This document shows, in pieces, positions 46,063 through 57,111 of a stretch of DNA of 64,000 nt. A program made the translations under genes and the position numbers. Each line of letters begins with the position of its first letter. Position 1 is the stretch's first letter. Source of the DNA: Ampullaceana balthica (taxonomy: Eukaryota > Mollusca > Gastropoda > Lymnaeidae); the NCBI GenBank assembly GCA_944989445.1, contig CALYLW010000286.1:93320-157319 (forward strand), read 5' to 3'. The notes under the pieces were generated by a model. It saw nothing but the letters and a program-made list of their open reading frames with translations, had not been told where the DNA came from and did not search any database.

Positions 46063-46108
46063 CTGTTGCTCAAACTTTGGGAGGAAATGAAGACTTCTCC
46101 TAATACAA
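46063..46108 (+). other. 5' UTR part of the repeat-protein gene, after a splice acceptor
   Basis: A poly-T tract (46027-46035) and tatgatttcag form an acceptor ending at 46062. An in-frame TGA at 46088-46090 separates it from the ATG at 46109, so translation most likely starts there and an upstream non-coding exon is expected. Confidence 0.5.
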
Positions 46109-49100
46109 ATGGCAGAAATTCGATTCGTTAAACCAAGAGCTGACAACCGTATAAGACCTTTCCCTGGTCATCCCACACAGACGGATGTCATAAGACCTTT
46201 CCCTGGTCATCCCACACAGACGGATGTCATAAGACCTTTCCCTGGTCATCCCACACAGACGGATGTCATAAGACCTTTCCCTGGTCATCCCACACAGACG
46301 GATGTCATAAGAACTTTCCCTGGTCATCCCACACAGACGGATGTCATAAGAACTTTCCCTGGTCATCCCACACAGACGGATGTCATAAGGCCTTTCCCTG
46401 GTCATCCCACACAGACGGATGTCATAAGAACTTTCCCTGGTCATCCCACACAGACGGATGTCATAAGACCTTTACCTGATCATCCCACACAGACGGATGC
46501 CATAATACCTTTCCCTGCTCTTACAACTCACAATGATTTTCTTCGTATTTCTCCGTCCGTCTCGGAAGTTAAACCACCTGGACACTTCCGTATAACGACA
46601 CCGAGATCTACAGAAAAATATGAGAACCCTTCAAAGACCCTTTTAAAGACCCCTGGAGACACCATACACATACCGACACCCAAGCGCACGAGGTCTCAGA
46701 ATTTACCTCATGAATATTTTATAACCAGCAGAGATTGGGAATATTCAAAACCCGATACAGGCCTTGAGGGAAGTAAAAGTTCTCAAAAACGAGGATCAGG
46801 TCAAAAGGTCAGAGATAATGAGAAGGGGAGAAGTGTTTTACATTCAGAGTCTATCTTGAACAAACCCCACACGGCTGACCAGGTAGATTGTCCGGTAAAC
46901 AGTCACAAGTCCAAGCCCAAGACGGCTGACCAGGTAGATTGTCCGGTAAACAGTCACAAGTCCAAGCCCAAGACGGCTGACCAGGTAGATTGTCCGGTAA
47001 ACAGTCACAAGTCCAAGCCCAAGACGGCTGACCAGGTAGATTGTCCGGTAAACAGTCACAAGTCCAAGCCTAAGACGGCTGACCAGGTAGATTGTCCGGT
47101 AAACAGTCACAAGTCCAAGCCCAAGATGACTGACCAGGTAGATTGTCCGGTAAACAGTCACAAGTCCAAGCCCAAGACGGCTGACCAGGTAGATTGTCCG
47201 GTAAACAGTCACAAGTCCAAGCCCAAGATGACTGACCAGGTAGATTGTCCGGTAAACAGTCACAAGTCCAAGCCCAAGACGGCTGACCAGGTAGTTTGTC
47301 CGGTAAACAGTCACAAGTCCAAGCCCAAGATGACTGACCAGGTAGATTGTCCGGTAAACAGTCACAATTCCAAGTCCAAGACTGCTGACCAGGTGGTTTG
47401 TCCGGTAAACAGTCACAAGTCCAAGCCCAGGACACACAATCTAGATAAAAGTTCTTTAGTAAAGTCTACCAACGAGGATTTTAAAGAAAACGAGGACGGC
47501 GGACATAGTCTTCCTGGACATAGTCTTCCTGGACATAGTCTTCCTGGACATAGTCTTCCTGGACATAGTCTTCCTGGACATAGTCTTCCTGGACATAGTC
47601 TTCCTGGACATAGTCTTCCTGGACATAGTCTTCCTGGACATAGTCTTCCTGGACATAGTCTTCCTGGACAAAATAGTTCACAAGGAAATCTTCACGACGA
47701 AAACATTGCACAACTCCCGTGCAAATCTTACAGTGAACGTAATTTCAAAACAATGTGTAATCCCGGTGCACCGAGTGATGGTGCTCCGAGTGATGGCGCG
47801 CCTTCCCAAGTAAGAAATATGACAACAAACATGTCACTAGAACGGTCATTTAAAATTATAGATTTTAAAACTCAAAACGTCACGTGTGAAAATCAAGCCC
47901 AGATAACTATGCCTGGTGTGACCAAAATAAGTAATGACAGAAAGAATTGTGCAAAAAATTATTACGTGGATGTGGATCGCGTATTACCAGCGGGCTTTCC
48001 CCAAGAGTGTGCTACAGATAACCATTTGTCATCCATTCACCAGGAGAATGCCACCAACAGATCACGCGAGTGTGCTACAGATAACCATTTGTCATCCATT
48101 CACCAGGAGAAAGCCACCAACAGATCATGTAAGTGGGCTACAGATATTTCCTCCTTTGACCAGGAGAAAGCCACCAACAGATCACGTGAGTGGGCTACAG
48201 ATATTTCCTCCTTTGACCAGGAGAAAGCCACCAACAGATCACGTGAGTGGGCTACAGATATTTCCTCCTTTGACCAGGAGAAAGCCACCAACAGATCACG
48301 TGAGTGGGCTACAGATATTTCCTCCTTTGACCAGGAGAAAGCCACCAACAGATCACGTGAGTGGGCTACAGATATTTCCTCCTTTGACCAGGAGAAAGCC
48401 ACCAACAGATCACGTGAGTGGGCTACAGATATTTCCTCCTTTGATCAGGAGAAAGCCACCAACAGATCACGTGAGTGGGCTACAGATATTTCCTCCTTTG
48501 ACCAGGAGAAAGCCACCAACAGATCACGTGAGTGGGCTACAGATATTTCCTCCTTTGACCAGGAGAAAGCCACCAACAGATCACGTGAGTGGGCTACAGA
48601 TATTTCCTCCTTTGATCAGGAGAAAGCCACCAACAGATTGCAGGTTCGCCTCAGTGAAGTAGGAAGCACACCACCTGCACGCACTACAGTTTCAAGACGC
48701 CAGTCTCAAGGTGACTCATCGGATGAGGAAAATGATCTGTTTCCGGAAATCGTTCCAGCAGGGGGCGCAGTTCCATCTCGCTCCCCACATCGACCGACGC
48801 CATGTTTGGACCTAAGCCAATGCAGTCAGACCCAAGTGTCGTACCTACCAAAGACAGAGAAGCCACAGAGGCGGCGCCCAATGAGGAGGAGTGTCAGCGA
48901 TGTCGCCCTCCCAGGTATGCAGTATGGCATTTCCTTTTTCGGCTTTGTCAACGACTCCCATTGCCGCGGGATCAAAGATAAAATCGATGCTGACGATGAC
49001 GTCACCATAGACCTGGACCAAATGATCAAACAGCTGGAGAGGGGGCGATCACGGAAACCGACACGCAATGAATGGGGAAACATCATTAGCACCAACATGC

Positions 49101-49381
49101 ACCACGGTGGCTCGGAGCGTGCACTCAACACGAACATGGGGGATGAAAGGCGGAACTCGAAGGCGCGTAGTTCTATGTCGTCCCGTAGCGATTCGACCTC
49201 GTCCGACAGACTGAGGATACGCCGATGCGCTCTGGCTGACCCAGAGAGAATGATCATGAGTCAGGAGGACAGAGAGAGGATAGAGAGCGATGTTAAGAAG
49301 AGGAGGCAATCCATGGTGAGAAAAGTCTCTCAGTTTTTTAACGTGCAACTAGGATTAAACAAAGAGGAAGATTTAATTTGA
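46109..49381 (+). CDS. 1090-residue protein with four different tandem-repeat blocks and a basic unique C-terminus, function unknown
   Basis: One uninterrupted exon. Residues 15-144: nine to ten copies of the 13-mer IRPFPGHPTQTDV. Residues 255-441: eleven copies of the 17-mer TADQVDCPVNSHKSKPK. Residues 466-520: eleven copies of HSLPG. Residues about 632-842: two copies of a 20-mer and nine of a 19-mer (REWATDISSFDQEKATNRS). Spacers and the last ~245 residues are unique, with SDEEND, a basic RRRPMRRSVSD, IDLDQMIKQLERGRSRKP, a Ser-rich stretch and a charged helix ending NKEEDLI. No signal peptide or membrane segment is visible, so it is probably intracellular. Periods are 39, 51, 15 and 57 bp, all multiples of three. 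ATG is chosen because an in-frame TGA lies 18 bp upstream; AATAAA follows the stop by about 40 bp. I recognise no family. Confidence 0.75.
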   Translation: MAEIRFVKPRADNRIRPFPGHPTQTDVIRPFPGHPTQTDVIRPFPGHPTQTDVIRPFPGHPTQTDVIRTFPGHPTQTDVIRTFPGHPTQTDVIRPFPGHPTQTDVIRTFPGHPTQTDVIRPLPDHPTQTDAIIPFPALTTHNDFLRISPSVSEVKPPGHFRITTPRSTEKYENPSKTLLKTPGDTIHIPTPKRTRSQNLPHEYFITSRDWEYSKPDTGLEGSKSSQKRGSGQKVRDNEKGRSVLHSESILNKPHTADQVDCPVNSHKSKPKTADQVDCPVNSHKSKPKTADQVDCPVNSHKSKPKTADQVDCPVNSHKSKPKTADQVDCPVNSHKSKPKMTDQVDCPVNSHKSKPKTADQVDCPVNSHKSKPKMTDQVDCPVNSHKSKPKTADQVVCPVNSHKSKPKMTDQVDCPVNSHNSKSKTADQVVCPVNSHKSKPRTHNLDKSSLVKSTNEDFKENEDGGHSLPGHSLPGHSLPGHSLPGHSLPGHSLPGHSLPGHSLPGHSLPGHSLPGHSLPGQNSSQGNLHDENIAQLPCKSYSERNFKTMCNPGAPSDGAPSDGAPSQVRNMTTNMSLERSFKIIDFKTQNVTCENQAQITMPGVTKISNDRKNCAKNYYVDVDRVLPAGFPQECATDNHLSSIHQENATNRSRECATDNHLSSIHQEKATNRSCKWATDISSFDQEKATNRSREWATDISSFDQEKATNRSREWATDISSFDQEKATNRSREWATDISSFDQEKATNRSREWATDISSFDQEKATNRSREWATDISSFDQEKATNRSREWATDISSFDQEKATNRSREWATDISSFDQEKATNRSREWATDISSFDQEKATNRLQVRLSEVGSTPPARTTVSRRQSQGDSSDEENDLFPEIVPAGGAVPSRSPHRPTPCLDLSQCSQTQVSYLPKTEKPQRRRPMRRSVSDVALPGMQYGISFFGFVNDSHCRGIKDKIDADDDVTIDLDQMIKQLERGRSRKPTRNEWGNIISTNMHHGGSERALNTNMGDERRNSKARSSMSSRSDSTSSDRLRIRRCALADPERMIMSQEDRERIESDVKKRRQSMVRKVSQFFNVQLGLNKEEDLI

Positions 49382-49422
49382 TCTTGCAGCCCCATTTTTG
49401 TGATAGACACGCTTTAAGTACA

Positions 49423-49428
49423 AATAAA
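49423..49428 (+). terminator. Poly(A) signal AATAAA of the repeat-protein gene
   Basis: AATAAA 42 bp after the TGA stop of the 1090-codon ORF, in cccc-poor AT-rich sequence. Position and spacing suit a short 3' UTR. Confidence 0.6.
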
Positions 49429-49545
49429 ATGTTAACACAAGATATCGTTAAAATGTGGGGAGTAGTGATGTTCAAATGTGTTATGTTTTCTCGTCACAAG
49501 TCGGTGACGGAAGGGTACCGATCTATGCACCCAGCCAATGGTAGA

Positions 49546-49655
49546 AATAACAACTGTTGTATTACGGTCATTCATGTATTACAATACAACTGTTGTATTA
49601 CGTCATTCATGTATTACAATACAACTGTTGTATTACGTCATTCATGTATTACAAT
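49546..49655. repeat. 34-bp minisatellite (tgttgtattacgtcattcat)
   Basis: Three copies with gtattacaatacaac. An A-rich (aacaacagcaaaa)n tract follows at 49710-49815. 49816-50266 has nothing else recognised apart from imperfect gatcgactgggcc-type repeats at about 50180-50265. Confidence 0.88.
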
Positions 49656-50266
49656 TTGGATATTACGGAGCTTAAGGCTGCCAACATTTTTGCCACCTCC
49701 TTATCGAAAAACAACAACAGCAACACAAAAAAAAACAATTAAAAAGCAACAGCAAAAAACAACAATAAAAAAAACAATAACAGCAAAAAACAACGACAGC
49801 AAAAAACCACAACAAAGAAACGAATCGAAGCTTCATTCGGTGAGGTAGGCTGGGGGAGGGGAATCAGGCCACGGGTCAAGGATGGACTGCCAGGTACTCT
49901 TCTATTATGGTCAAGAATTTTAATTTTTAAAAAACAACACTTTTTAAATTCTTCAAATAAACATGCAAACGGTCAATTTCTGAAGTCTTACACTAAACAT
50001 GGATGAAAATACTAACCACAAGCCTACAGCTTCATTATTTATTAAGTCAATACTTACAGAGACGTAAAAAGAAAATTGGATGTAATTAAACGAACAGAAC
50101 TGGGTAATGGAAATATCTCTTAACGCAGTTATTTAGATCGTCGCTGCCTAAAGAGGGCAGTCGGAACAATAATAATACGAGAAAGATCGACTGGGCCCAA
50201 TATATTATTTGAGAGAGACATCGACAGGGCCAATCTATTAAAGAGGGGGATCTTCTGGGCCAAAAT

Positions 50267-50268
50267 AT

Positions 50269-50327
<59 letters not shown>
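50267..50327. repeat. (GA)n microsatellite
   Basis: About 30 GA dinucleotides. A (CT)n/C-rich counterpart lies at 50441-50507, so an inverted purine/pyrimidine pair brackets about 110 bp. Confidence 0.96.
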
Positions 50328-50330
<3 letters not shown>

Positions 50331-50542
50331 TCGACTGAAATTAAATCTAATTACAAGTATTGAGAGTAATTATTTTATTGATATCCAAGAGTGCGCTGTG
50401 TGGCCAGTGTTCAGGTTTTATTGACCGAACTGGGAAAGGACTCTCTCTCTCTCTCTCTGCCCGGAACTGGGGACGACTCTCCCCCCCCCTCTCTCTCTCT
50501 CTCTGGCCTGAACTTAAGTTGATCAGAGAGATAATTAAATAG

Positions 50543-51427
50543 ACTTTCAATGGCATCTAACAATAACAATATTCTAACATGATTTAATTAAATAGACTTT
50601 AAATGGCATCTAACAATAGCAATATTCTAACATGATTTAATTACATAGACTTTCATTGGCATCTAACAATAACAATATTCTAATATGCTTTAATTAAATA
50701 GACTTTCAATGGCATCTAACAATAACAATATTCTAACATGATTTAATTAAATAGACTTTCATTGGCATCTAACAATAACAATATTCTAATATGCTTTAAT
50801 TAAATAGACTTTCAATGGCATCTAACAATAACAATATTCTAACATAATTTAATTAAATAGACTTTCATTGGCATCTAACAATAACAATATTCTAATATGC
50901 TTTAATTAAATAGACTTTCAATGGCATCTAACAATAACAATATTCTAATATGCTTTAATTAAATAGACTTTCAATGGCATCTAACAATAACAATATTCTA
51001 ACATGATTTAATTAAATAGACTTTCATTGGCATCTAACAATAACAATATTCTAATATGCTTTAATTAAATAGACTTTCAATGGCATCTAACAATAACAAT
51101 ATTCTAATATGCTTTAATTAAATAGACTTTCATTGGCATCTAACAATAACAATATTCTAATATGCTTTAATTAAATAGACTTTCAATGGCATCTAACAAT
51201 AACAATATTCTAACATGATTTAATTAAATAGACTTTCATTGGCATCTAACAATAACAATATTCTAATATGCTTTAATTAAATAGACTTTCAATGGCATCT
51301 AACAATAACAATATTCTAATATGCTTTAATTAAATAGACTTTCAATGGCATCTAACAATAACAATATTCTAACATGATTTAATTAAATAGACTTTCAATG
51401 GCGCCTAACAATAACAATATTCTGACA
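50543..51427. repeat. 53-bp minisatellite (core actttcaatggcatctaaca)
   Basis: About 17 copies with two alternating variants: tcaatgg/tcattgg and acatgattt/atatgcttt. 51428-51691 after it has nothing recognised. Confidence 0.96.
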
Positions 51428-52094
51428 TGCTTCACCGCCATGTGTTCTCAGTGAGTCTGGACTTCTAAACATTTGATCCACAAGAGACTCATGAGAAATT
51501 AAAGACTTTTTTCTGAGTATTACTGAACAAAACATCATTTAGAAATAGTCATCTCTTTGTTAAAACTTTCCTAAATATTCAGACAACCATAAAATAATTA
51601 ACGTATACCACGAATGGCTCCATAATTTTTTGAAATATGCGGTAAATAAATTAAATATTGGCCTTTGAACTCTTTCTTATATAATATGATATACATAATC
51701 ATGGGCGTATTCAATGTGGGGGCAATCGGGGCAAGCCCCAGCACTTAATTTTAGAAAAATGTCATAAAATTGTTTAAACTATTGGATTGTCCCTGTTCAT
51801 TTGTCTTCCGACTTGTCGTGGAGGTTGAATTTCGACATTGATGTCATCTGCAACACCTTTTGTAACTCTAAAAATTTCCTTATACCCAGTGGCGGATTTA
51901 GCTATAGGGCAGGGGGGGCGGCTTGCCCCCCCACGCCCCTGTTTGGTCTGAAATGGCGCCCCCTAAAGACGCCCTCGATTAACACTAAAGAGGTGCCACA
52001 AGAGCAGAAAAAAAGATTGCTAAAGACGAAACTTCTAATCAACACCAAACTGCTTGCTACATATCGTATTTAAAATGACGAAACTGTAATATCT

Positions 52095-52735
52095 GGTTTA
52101 AATCAATCACTTGCATCTGAATTATCGGCGACAATTGATAATGAAGTTAAGTCTGCAAAATTCTTTTCTTCAATTATTGATTCAACCATTGATATATCTA
52201 GAATTGATCAGATGTCAGTTTCTTTACGTTAACTTTTTAAAATCAGGACATGTTGTGGAAAGATTTATAGGCTTTTATACTTTGGTAAACAGCGGCTGTA
52301 TAGCGAATAGTGCGCTCGCCTCACAAGCTGAGGGGCGTGGGATCTAGCCCACGTAAAAGCCACAATAAAAATGGAATGACTAACGCTAAGAAAGTCCTCC
52401 ACTGACCTGGAAGATAGATGGGGCGCCCAAGGTCTACCAAGCACCGCCCCTAGTAGGTTCTAATGGAATCATTAGGACCCCCTACGACCACAGTTTATGG
52501 GGCTTTAAAAAATTAATAAAAAATAAAAAAATGCTGAGAAGATTTTAAAGGAACTAAAAAAGCGAAACATTGATTTCACACTCTGTCGAGGACAGGCATA
52601 CTCTGGAATTAAGAGTGGCCTTCAAACTCAGATAAAGAAACTTTCACCCAATTGTTGTGCCCATGTTTTGAATTTGGTTACTATCGAAGAAAAGTCTGTA
52701 AACAGTGATGCACAGTTGTTTTTTGGCACACGCAT
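52095..52735 (+). pseudogene. Decayed plus-strand hAT transposase split by a SINE
   Basis: Before the SINE: NEVKSAKFFSSIIDSTIDI, then DQMSVSLR (about 52140-52230). After it: CRGQAYSGIKSGLQTQIK, then CCAHVLNLV (about 52585-52680). These match the central block of DUF4371-type hAT transposases, in the correct order. Internal stops and frame changes show it is dead. Confidence 0.75.
52280..52535 (+). mobile_element. tRNA-derived SINE inserted in the hAT relic
   Basis: A-box-like tagcgaatagtgcgctcgcc and B-box-like gggatctagcccacg start it, and it ends with an A-rich tail (attaataaaaaataaaaaaa). The hAT reading stops at the left edge and resumes after the tail. Confidence 0.65.
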
Positions 52736-52815
52736 AACTAAAAATAAAGTCTTGGAAGAAATACTGCACCAAAAATAACTGAATTTGAACGTCCGCGTAA
52801 ACGTGTTCAGTATGA
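52724..52815. repeat. Fragment shared with the 6667-9097 element
   Basis: It contains ttgaacgtccgcgtaaacg, then tgttcagtat, matching about 8745-8850 (ttgaacgtccgcgtaaatt, tgttcaatac), including flanking caccaaaa-taact. Confidence 0.65.
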
Positions 52816-54200
52816 TTGGCTGTCGGAGTCATATGTGTTTGAGGGAGCAATCGCGATCGATAACCGGACAGAACATTGCCTTTTATTCTATAAGGATTAA
52901 CATTACATTATATTTTGTTTGCATTTGTGACATATTACTGCCCTGAATATGAAGCAATTGTTTGTATATTGAAGAGATTCATTGCAATGGTTTGAGGTAA
53001 ACAAAAAGAATATTAAATAATTTACTTTGAATGATCAACGCAGCATTTATTATTTAACACTTAGTCACTTAGTTATTTGTTTGAGTATGTGTCACTGCTA
53101 TTTATGGCAAGCTGAACAAACTGATGAATCTTGCAGATAGTACAACAAACTATTGGAGGCCTATAAAAAATTTAATCAAATTCTACCTCATTATCAACAA
53201 ATTTTAGATTTTTTATTTAGCCCAAAGACTATAAACTTATTATGCTGAGTTTCCTATGTTAAAGTCTGCTAGGATATTCAGCAATTGAAAGTGAACACAA
53301 AGGATTATGATGTATTTAGATTTTGTCACAAATAACAGCTCCCAAAAAAACTACCATTTTTATATATTCAATTGATTAACCATGTCTACTTTAGACTAGA
53401 TGTTTCTTTTTGTCTAGCAAGTTGCCACAGGGCAACTCTGAAAATGTATGTAACATAAACAACACACCTTAGATTTCATATTTGAGACTGCAGCAGTCTC
53501 TTAAGATGAAAACTTAGTAAATCTCACATTTAAAGTGAGCAGAAATGTTTTTTCAACATAAAATATAGCAATAAGAGTGAATCTCATATCAAATTTCTAA
53601 TCTTCATTGCAGAACCAGCAATTTAGACAAATGAATTTTATTTCAGCACCTAGAAATATTTATACTAAGTGAATGAATAAAAAAAAATTTGCGGCTCCCC
53701 CGGAAATTCTCCTGGCCCCCCCACGCAGACAAACCTAAATCCGCCACTGCTTATACCTCTCATCCCAACTCTGTCGAACAACAGCTAATGTAGTAAATAT
53801 ATCTTCAATGTATTTTTGTACTGCCAGTAAATCTAAATGCACTACAGCAATTTTTGGTCACAGATTCTAGCTTTTATGAATATTTTTGTATAATAACTAA
53901 ACAAACAACAAATGTAGGAGTTCTTACAGCACAAAGTAACTGATGTGCAACTTGCTTGCTTTTTCCAGATTGTTCTTAATATTCCAGTTGTTTAACAATT
54001 TCTGTCACATCTTCAGCAAAAATCCGCAAGCTTTTATATTTATGTGTCCATCTAGTTTCACATAGCAAAGGAACATTTGGAATTTGTTTTATTCACTGAT
54101 TACTTTCTCGTAAAAACATTATAATTGACTTAATTGTTCCTATTGTGTTTCGTACAGTATTCATATGATTTAAATCGTTCACGACAAGATTTACTATATG

Positions 54201-57103
54201 TAGTGGCGTAGCGAGGGGGTCAGGGGGGGGGGCAAATGCCCCGGGAAGCACTTTGGCAGGGGCGGCAAATTCCTAGTCGTTAATTAGTTCCTTTACACGA
54301 AAATTTTAAAATAAAGAGTAGTTTAAAAAAAAATCGAAATTAAAGAAAAGCCTAATAAGAAATTAATAACAGAAATAAATGAACCATACAAAAGTATGTG
54401 AACGTTTAACTGCCAAAACTTCAAACTCCTTATTGGATATAAATTCTTCGGATACTAATACTACTGCAATAAAAAATAAAACAACAGAGGCTACACTAGT
54501 ATGAGAACTTGACACTCATGTGGTGATAAATTTCTTGATTTAAAAAATTTGACAATTTGTAAAATTGGGGGGGGGGTGGGGGGGGGGCAAATTCTTCGTT
54601 TTTAATTAGCTAATTGTTAAAACGTGAAAATAAATTTTAATAAAAGAAAAGCCAAGATAAAAAATTTAACGAAATGAAGAACTATATTAAAATACCAGAG
54701 CGCTTCTAATGCCAAAACTTCAAACTCCATTATAAATCTAAAGTCTTCGGACACTAGTGTTAATTGAGCTCGAAAACATAAGGGCTGACCGTATGACAAT
54801 AATGTGCTGGTATATATAATTGACTCAAGTTTCATTTTAACGTAAGTGAACTAATGGAAAAAATTGTTGGCATATCTATATGGCCTATTTTAATTTTAAT
54901 GTCTTTTGTTTTGTGGCATAAACAAAAATAATGGAAACAATGGCTTATCTAGTGGAATTAAAACTTGGCACAAATAAATACAAAATTTGCGGGAAATTCC
55001 TCGTTAATTAGCTAATTGTTAAAACGTGAAAATAATTTTTAATATAATAAAAGAAAAGCCAAGTTAAGTACTCAATAAGGACTCAACATTACCAAAGTTT
55101 TTTTGCAAATGGAAGGAATCAGACATTAGATAAAAGAGAATAGACTATTAATAATTAATAAAGACCGACAATTAGTTGTTGTAAAAGAGAAAACAAAGTG
55201 GCTAGACGTTCTTGTTAGAATATTTGACATGATTAAATCCTGGTGAAATTGAATGTGACTTTTTGAGGTCACAGAGAGGGCAATACTGTTGGAACTAATG
55301 CATTAGCTTGAAAAATACGTTCGAGCACTCCGAGAACATAGTGGAAAATGGGTAAAAAACTTGTCATCTAAAATTTAAACTGAGCTCATTGCAATTATAA
55401 TAGATACAGTTCACGAAAAATCATCTTTCTTCAATAACAAGAAACCAAATATTGTTCCATTGTATTTGATAGCTCTTCATATATTTGATATAAGGATCAA
55501 ACAAGTCTATAATTGTGTGATATGTCAAGATTGAAAATAAAAAAGGAGACGTTGTAGAATCTTTAAAAGATTTCATTCAAGCAAAAGTGAATCTGCTTAC
55601 GACATTTCTGAAGTGATTTTGAATAAATGATGTTCTTAAAATTATGGTCTGCATAGGCCCAACGTGTGTTAATACATAGGCCCAACGTGTCTGTTAATAC
55701 ATAGGCCCAACTTGGGTTAATACATAGACCCAACTTGTGTTAATACATAGGCCCAACGTGTGTTAATACATAGGCCCAACGTGTGTTAATACATAGGCCC
55801 AACGTGTGTTAATACATAGGCCCAACGTGTGTTAATACATAGGCCCAACGTGTGTTAATACATAGGCCCAACGTGTGTTAATACATAGGCCCAACGTGTG
55901 TTAATACATAGGCCCAACGTGTGTTAATACATAGGCCCAACGTGTGTTAATACATAGGCCCAACGTGTGTTAATACATAGGCCCAACGTGTGTTAATACA
56001 CAGGCCCAACGTGTGTCAATACACAGGCCCAACGTGTGTCAATACACAGGCCCAACGTGTGTCAATACACAGGCCCAACGTGTGTCAATACATAGGCCCA
56101 ACGTGTGTCAATACACAGGCCCAACGTGTGTCAATACACAGGCCCAACGTGTGTCAATACACAGGCCCAACGTGTGTCAATACACAGGCCCAACGTGTGT
56201 CAATACACAGGCCCAACGTGTGTCAATACACAGGCCCAACGTGTGTCAATACATAGGCCCAACGTGTGTCAATACATAGGCCCAACGTGTGTCAATACAC
56301 AGGCCCTACGTGTGTCAATACATAGGCCCAACGTGTGTCAATACACAGGCCCAACGTGTGTCAATACACAGGCCCAACGTGTGTCAATACACAGGCCCAA
56401 CGTGTGTCAATACACAGGCCCAACGTGTGTCAATACACAGGCCCAACGTGTGTCAATACACAGGCCCAACGTGTGTCAATACATAGGCCGAACGTGTGTC
56501 AATACATAGGCCCTACGTGTGTTAATACTAAATTCCTCTTAAGGGCTGGAAAGTATACAAGAGTTCAACAAAGGCGCAAAAACATAAAATCTCATATCAA
56601 ACTCGTCAAACAGTTAAACCTAATTTGTTAACATGATACTCCAACTGAAACGAATTCTCCAACTATTTTAGTACACTTGAGCGTTGTTACGCATTCTTTT
56701 ACAAGTCAATACACAGTTGGAAATACCAAATTGCTTCTACAAGCAAGGCATTCAGACTTCAGGATACAAAATAGTAAAGAACCATGGAGCCATTTTGAGG
56801 TTACCTTGTAAGCTATAGAACTGAAAGATGCAGACAAAAACACCAAAAGTGTCTAATCTATTGCTATTTTGGCGATTGAGCATGCCTTGGCTGAAACATG
56901 AAAGATTGAGCCATGAGGAACAACATAAAACTTTAATTTCATTAAAGAAATGAAACCTTTCTTTTTAGCATAAAATTTATGGTGTTCTTATTATTACTTT
57001 CTAATTATTTTTTAAACGCTTCATAGCGTTAAAATAGTTTTAGGGGGGGGGGCGGCAAATTTGATTTCTACCCCGGGCGGCACATACCCACGCTACGCCA
57101 CTG
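54201..57103. mobile_element. Second nested TIR element (CAGTGGCGTAGCG ends) with 8-bp target duplication
   Basis: The left end is tagtggcgtagcgaggg (first base changed) and the right end is the inverse (cccacgctacgccactg). The flanks actatatg (54193-54200) and agtatatg (57104-57111) match at 7 of 8. It holds three imperfect internal repeats of about 370-390 bp starting near 54237, 54585 and 54985 (each with caaatt-cctcgttaattag-like and agaaaagcc). It also holds the 23-bp array and a few weak hAT-like peptide relics, for example near 55560 and 56730. Confidence 0.82.
55657..56530. repeat. 23-bp minisatellite inside the nested element (core cataggcccaacgtgtgtta)
   Basis: About 38 copies. The left half has the gtgttaatacatagg form and the right half the gtgtcaatacacagg form, with a sharp change near 55995-56020. 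Confidence 0.96.
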
Positions 57104-57111
57104 AGTATATG

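Larger units (their letters stand above)
51887..53749 (+). mobile_element. Nested TIR element (CAGTGGCGGATTTA ends), perfect 8-bp target duplication
   Basis: The left end is cagtggcggatttagc and the right end is aaacctaaatccgccactg (inverted). The target duplication cttatacc is at 51879-51886 and 53750-53757, perfect. It splits the outer transposase. It contains plus-strand hAT transposase relics and a tRNA-like SINE. Confidence 0.88.

Noticed and set aside
46100..48405. Minus-strand frames opposite the repeat-protein gene
   Set aside because: They are confined to the repeat blocks, whereas the plus frame is also open in all unique spacers and the C-terminus.
55990..56631. Several plus-strand frames over the 23-bp array
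   Set aside because: Overlapping frames in a stop-free minisatellite inside a transposon.
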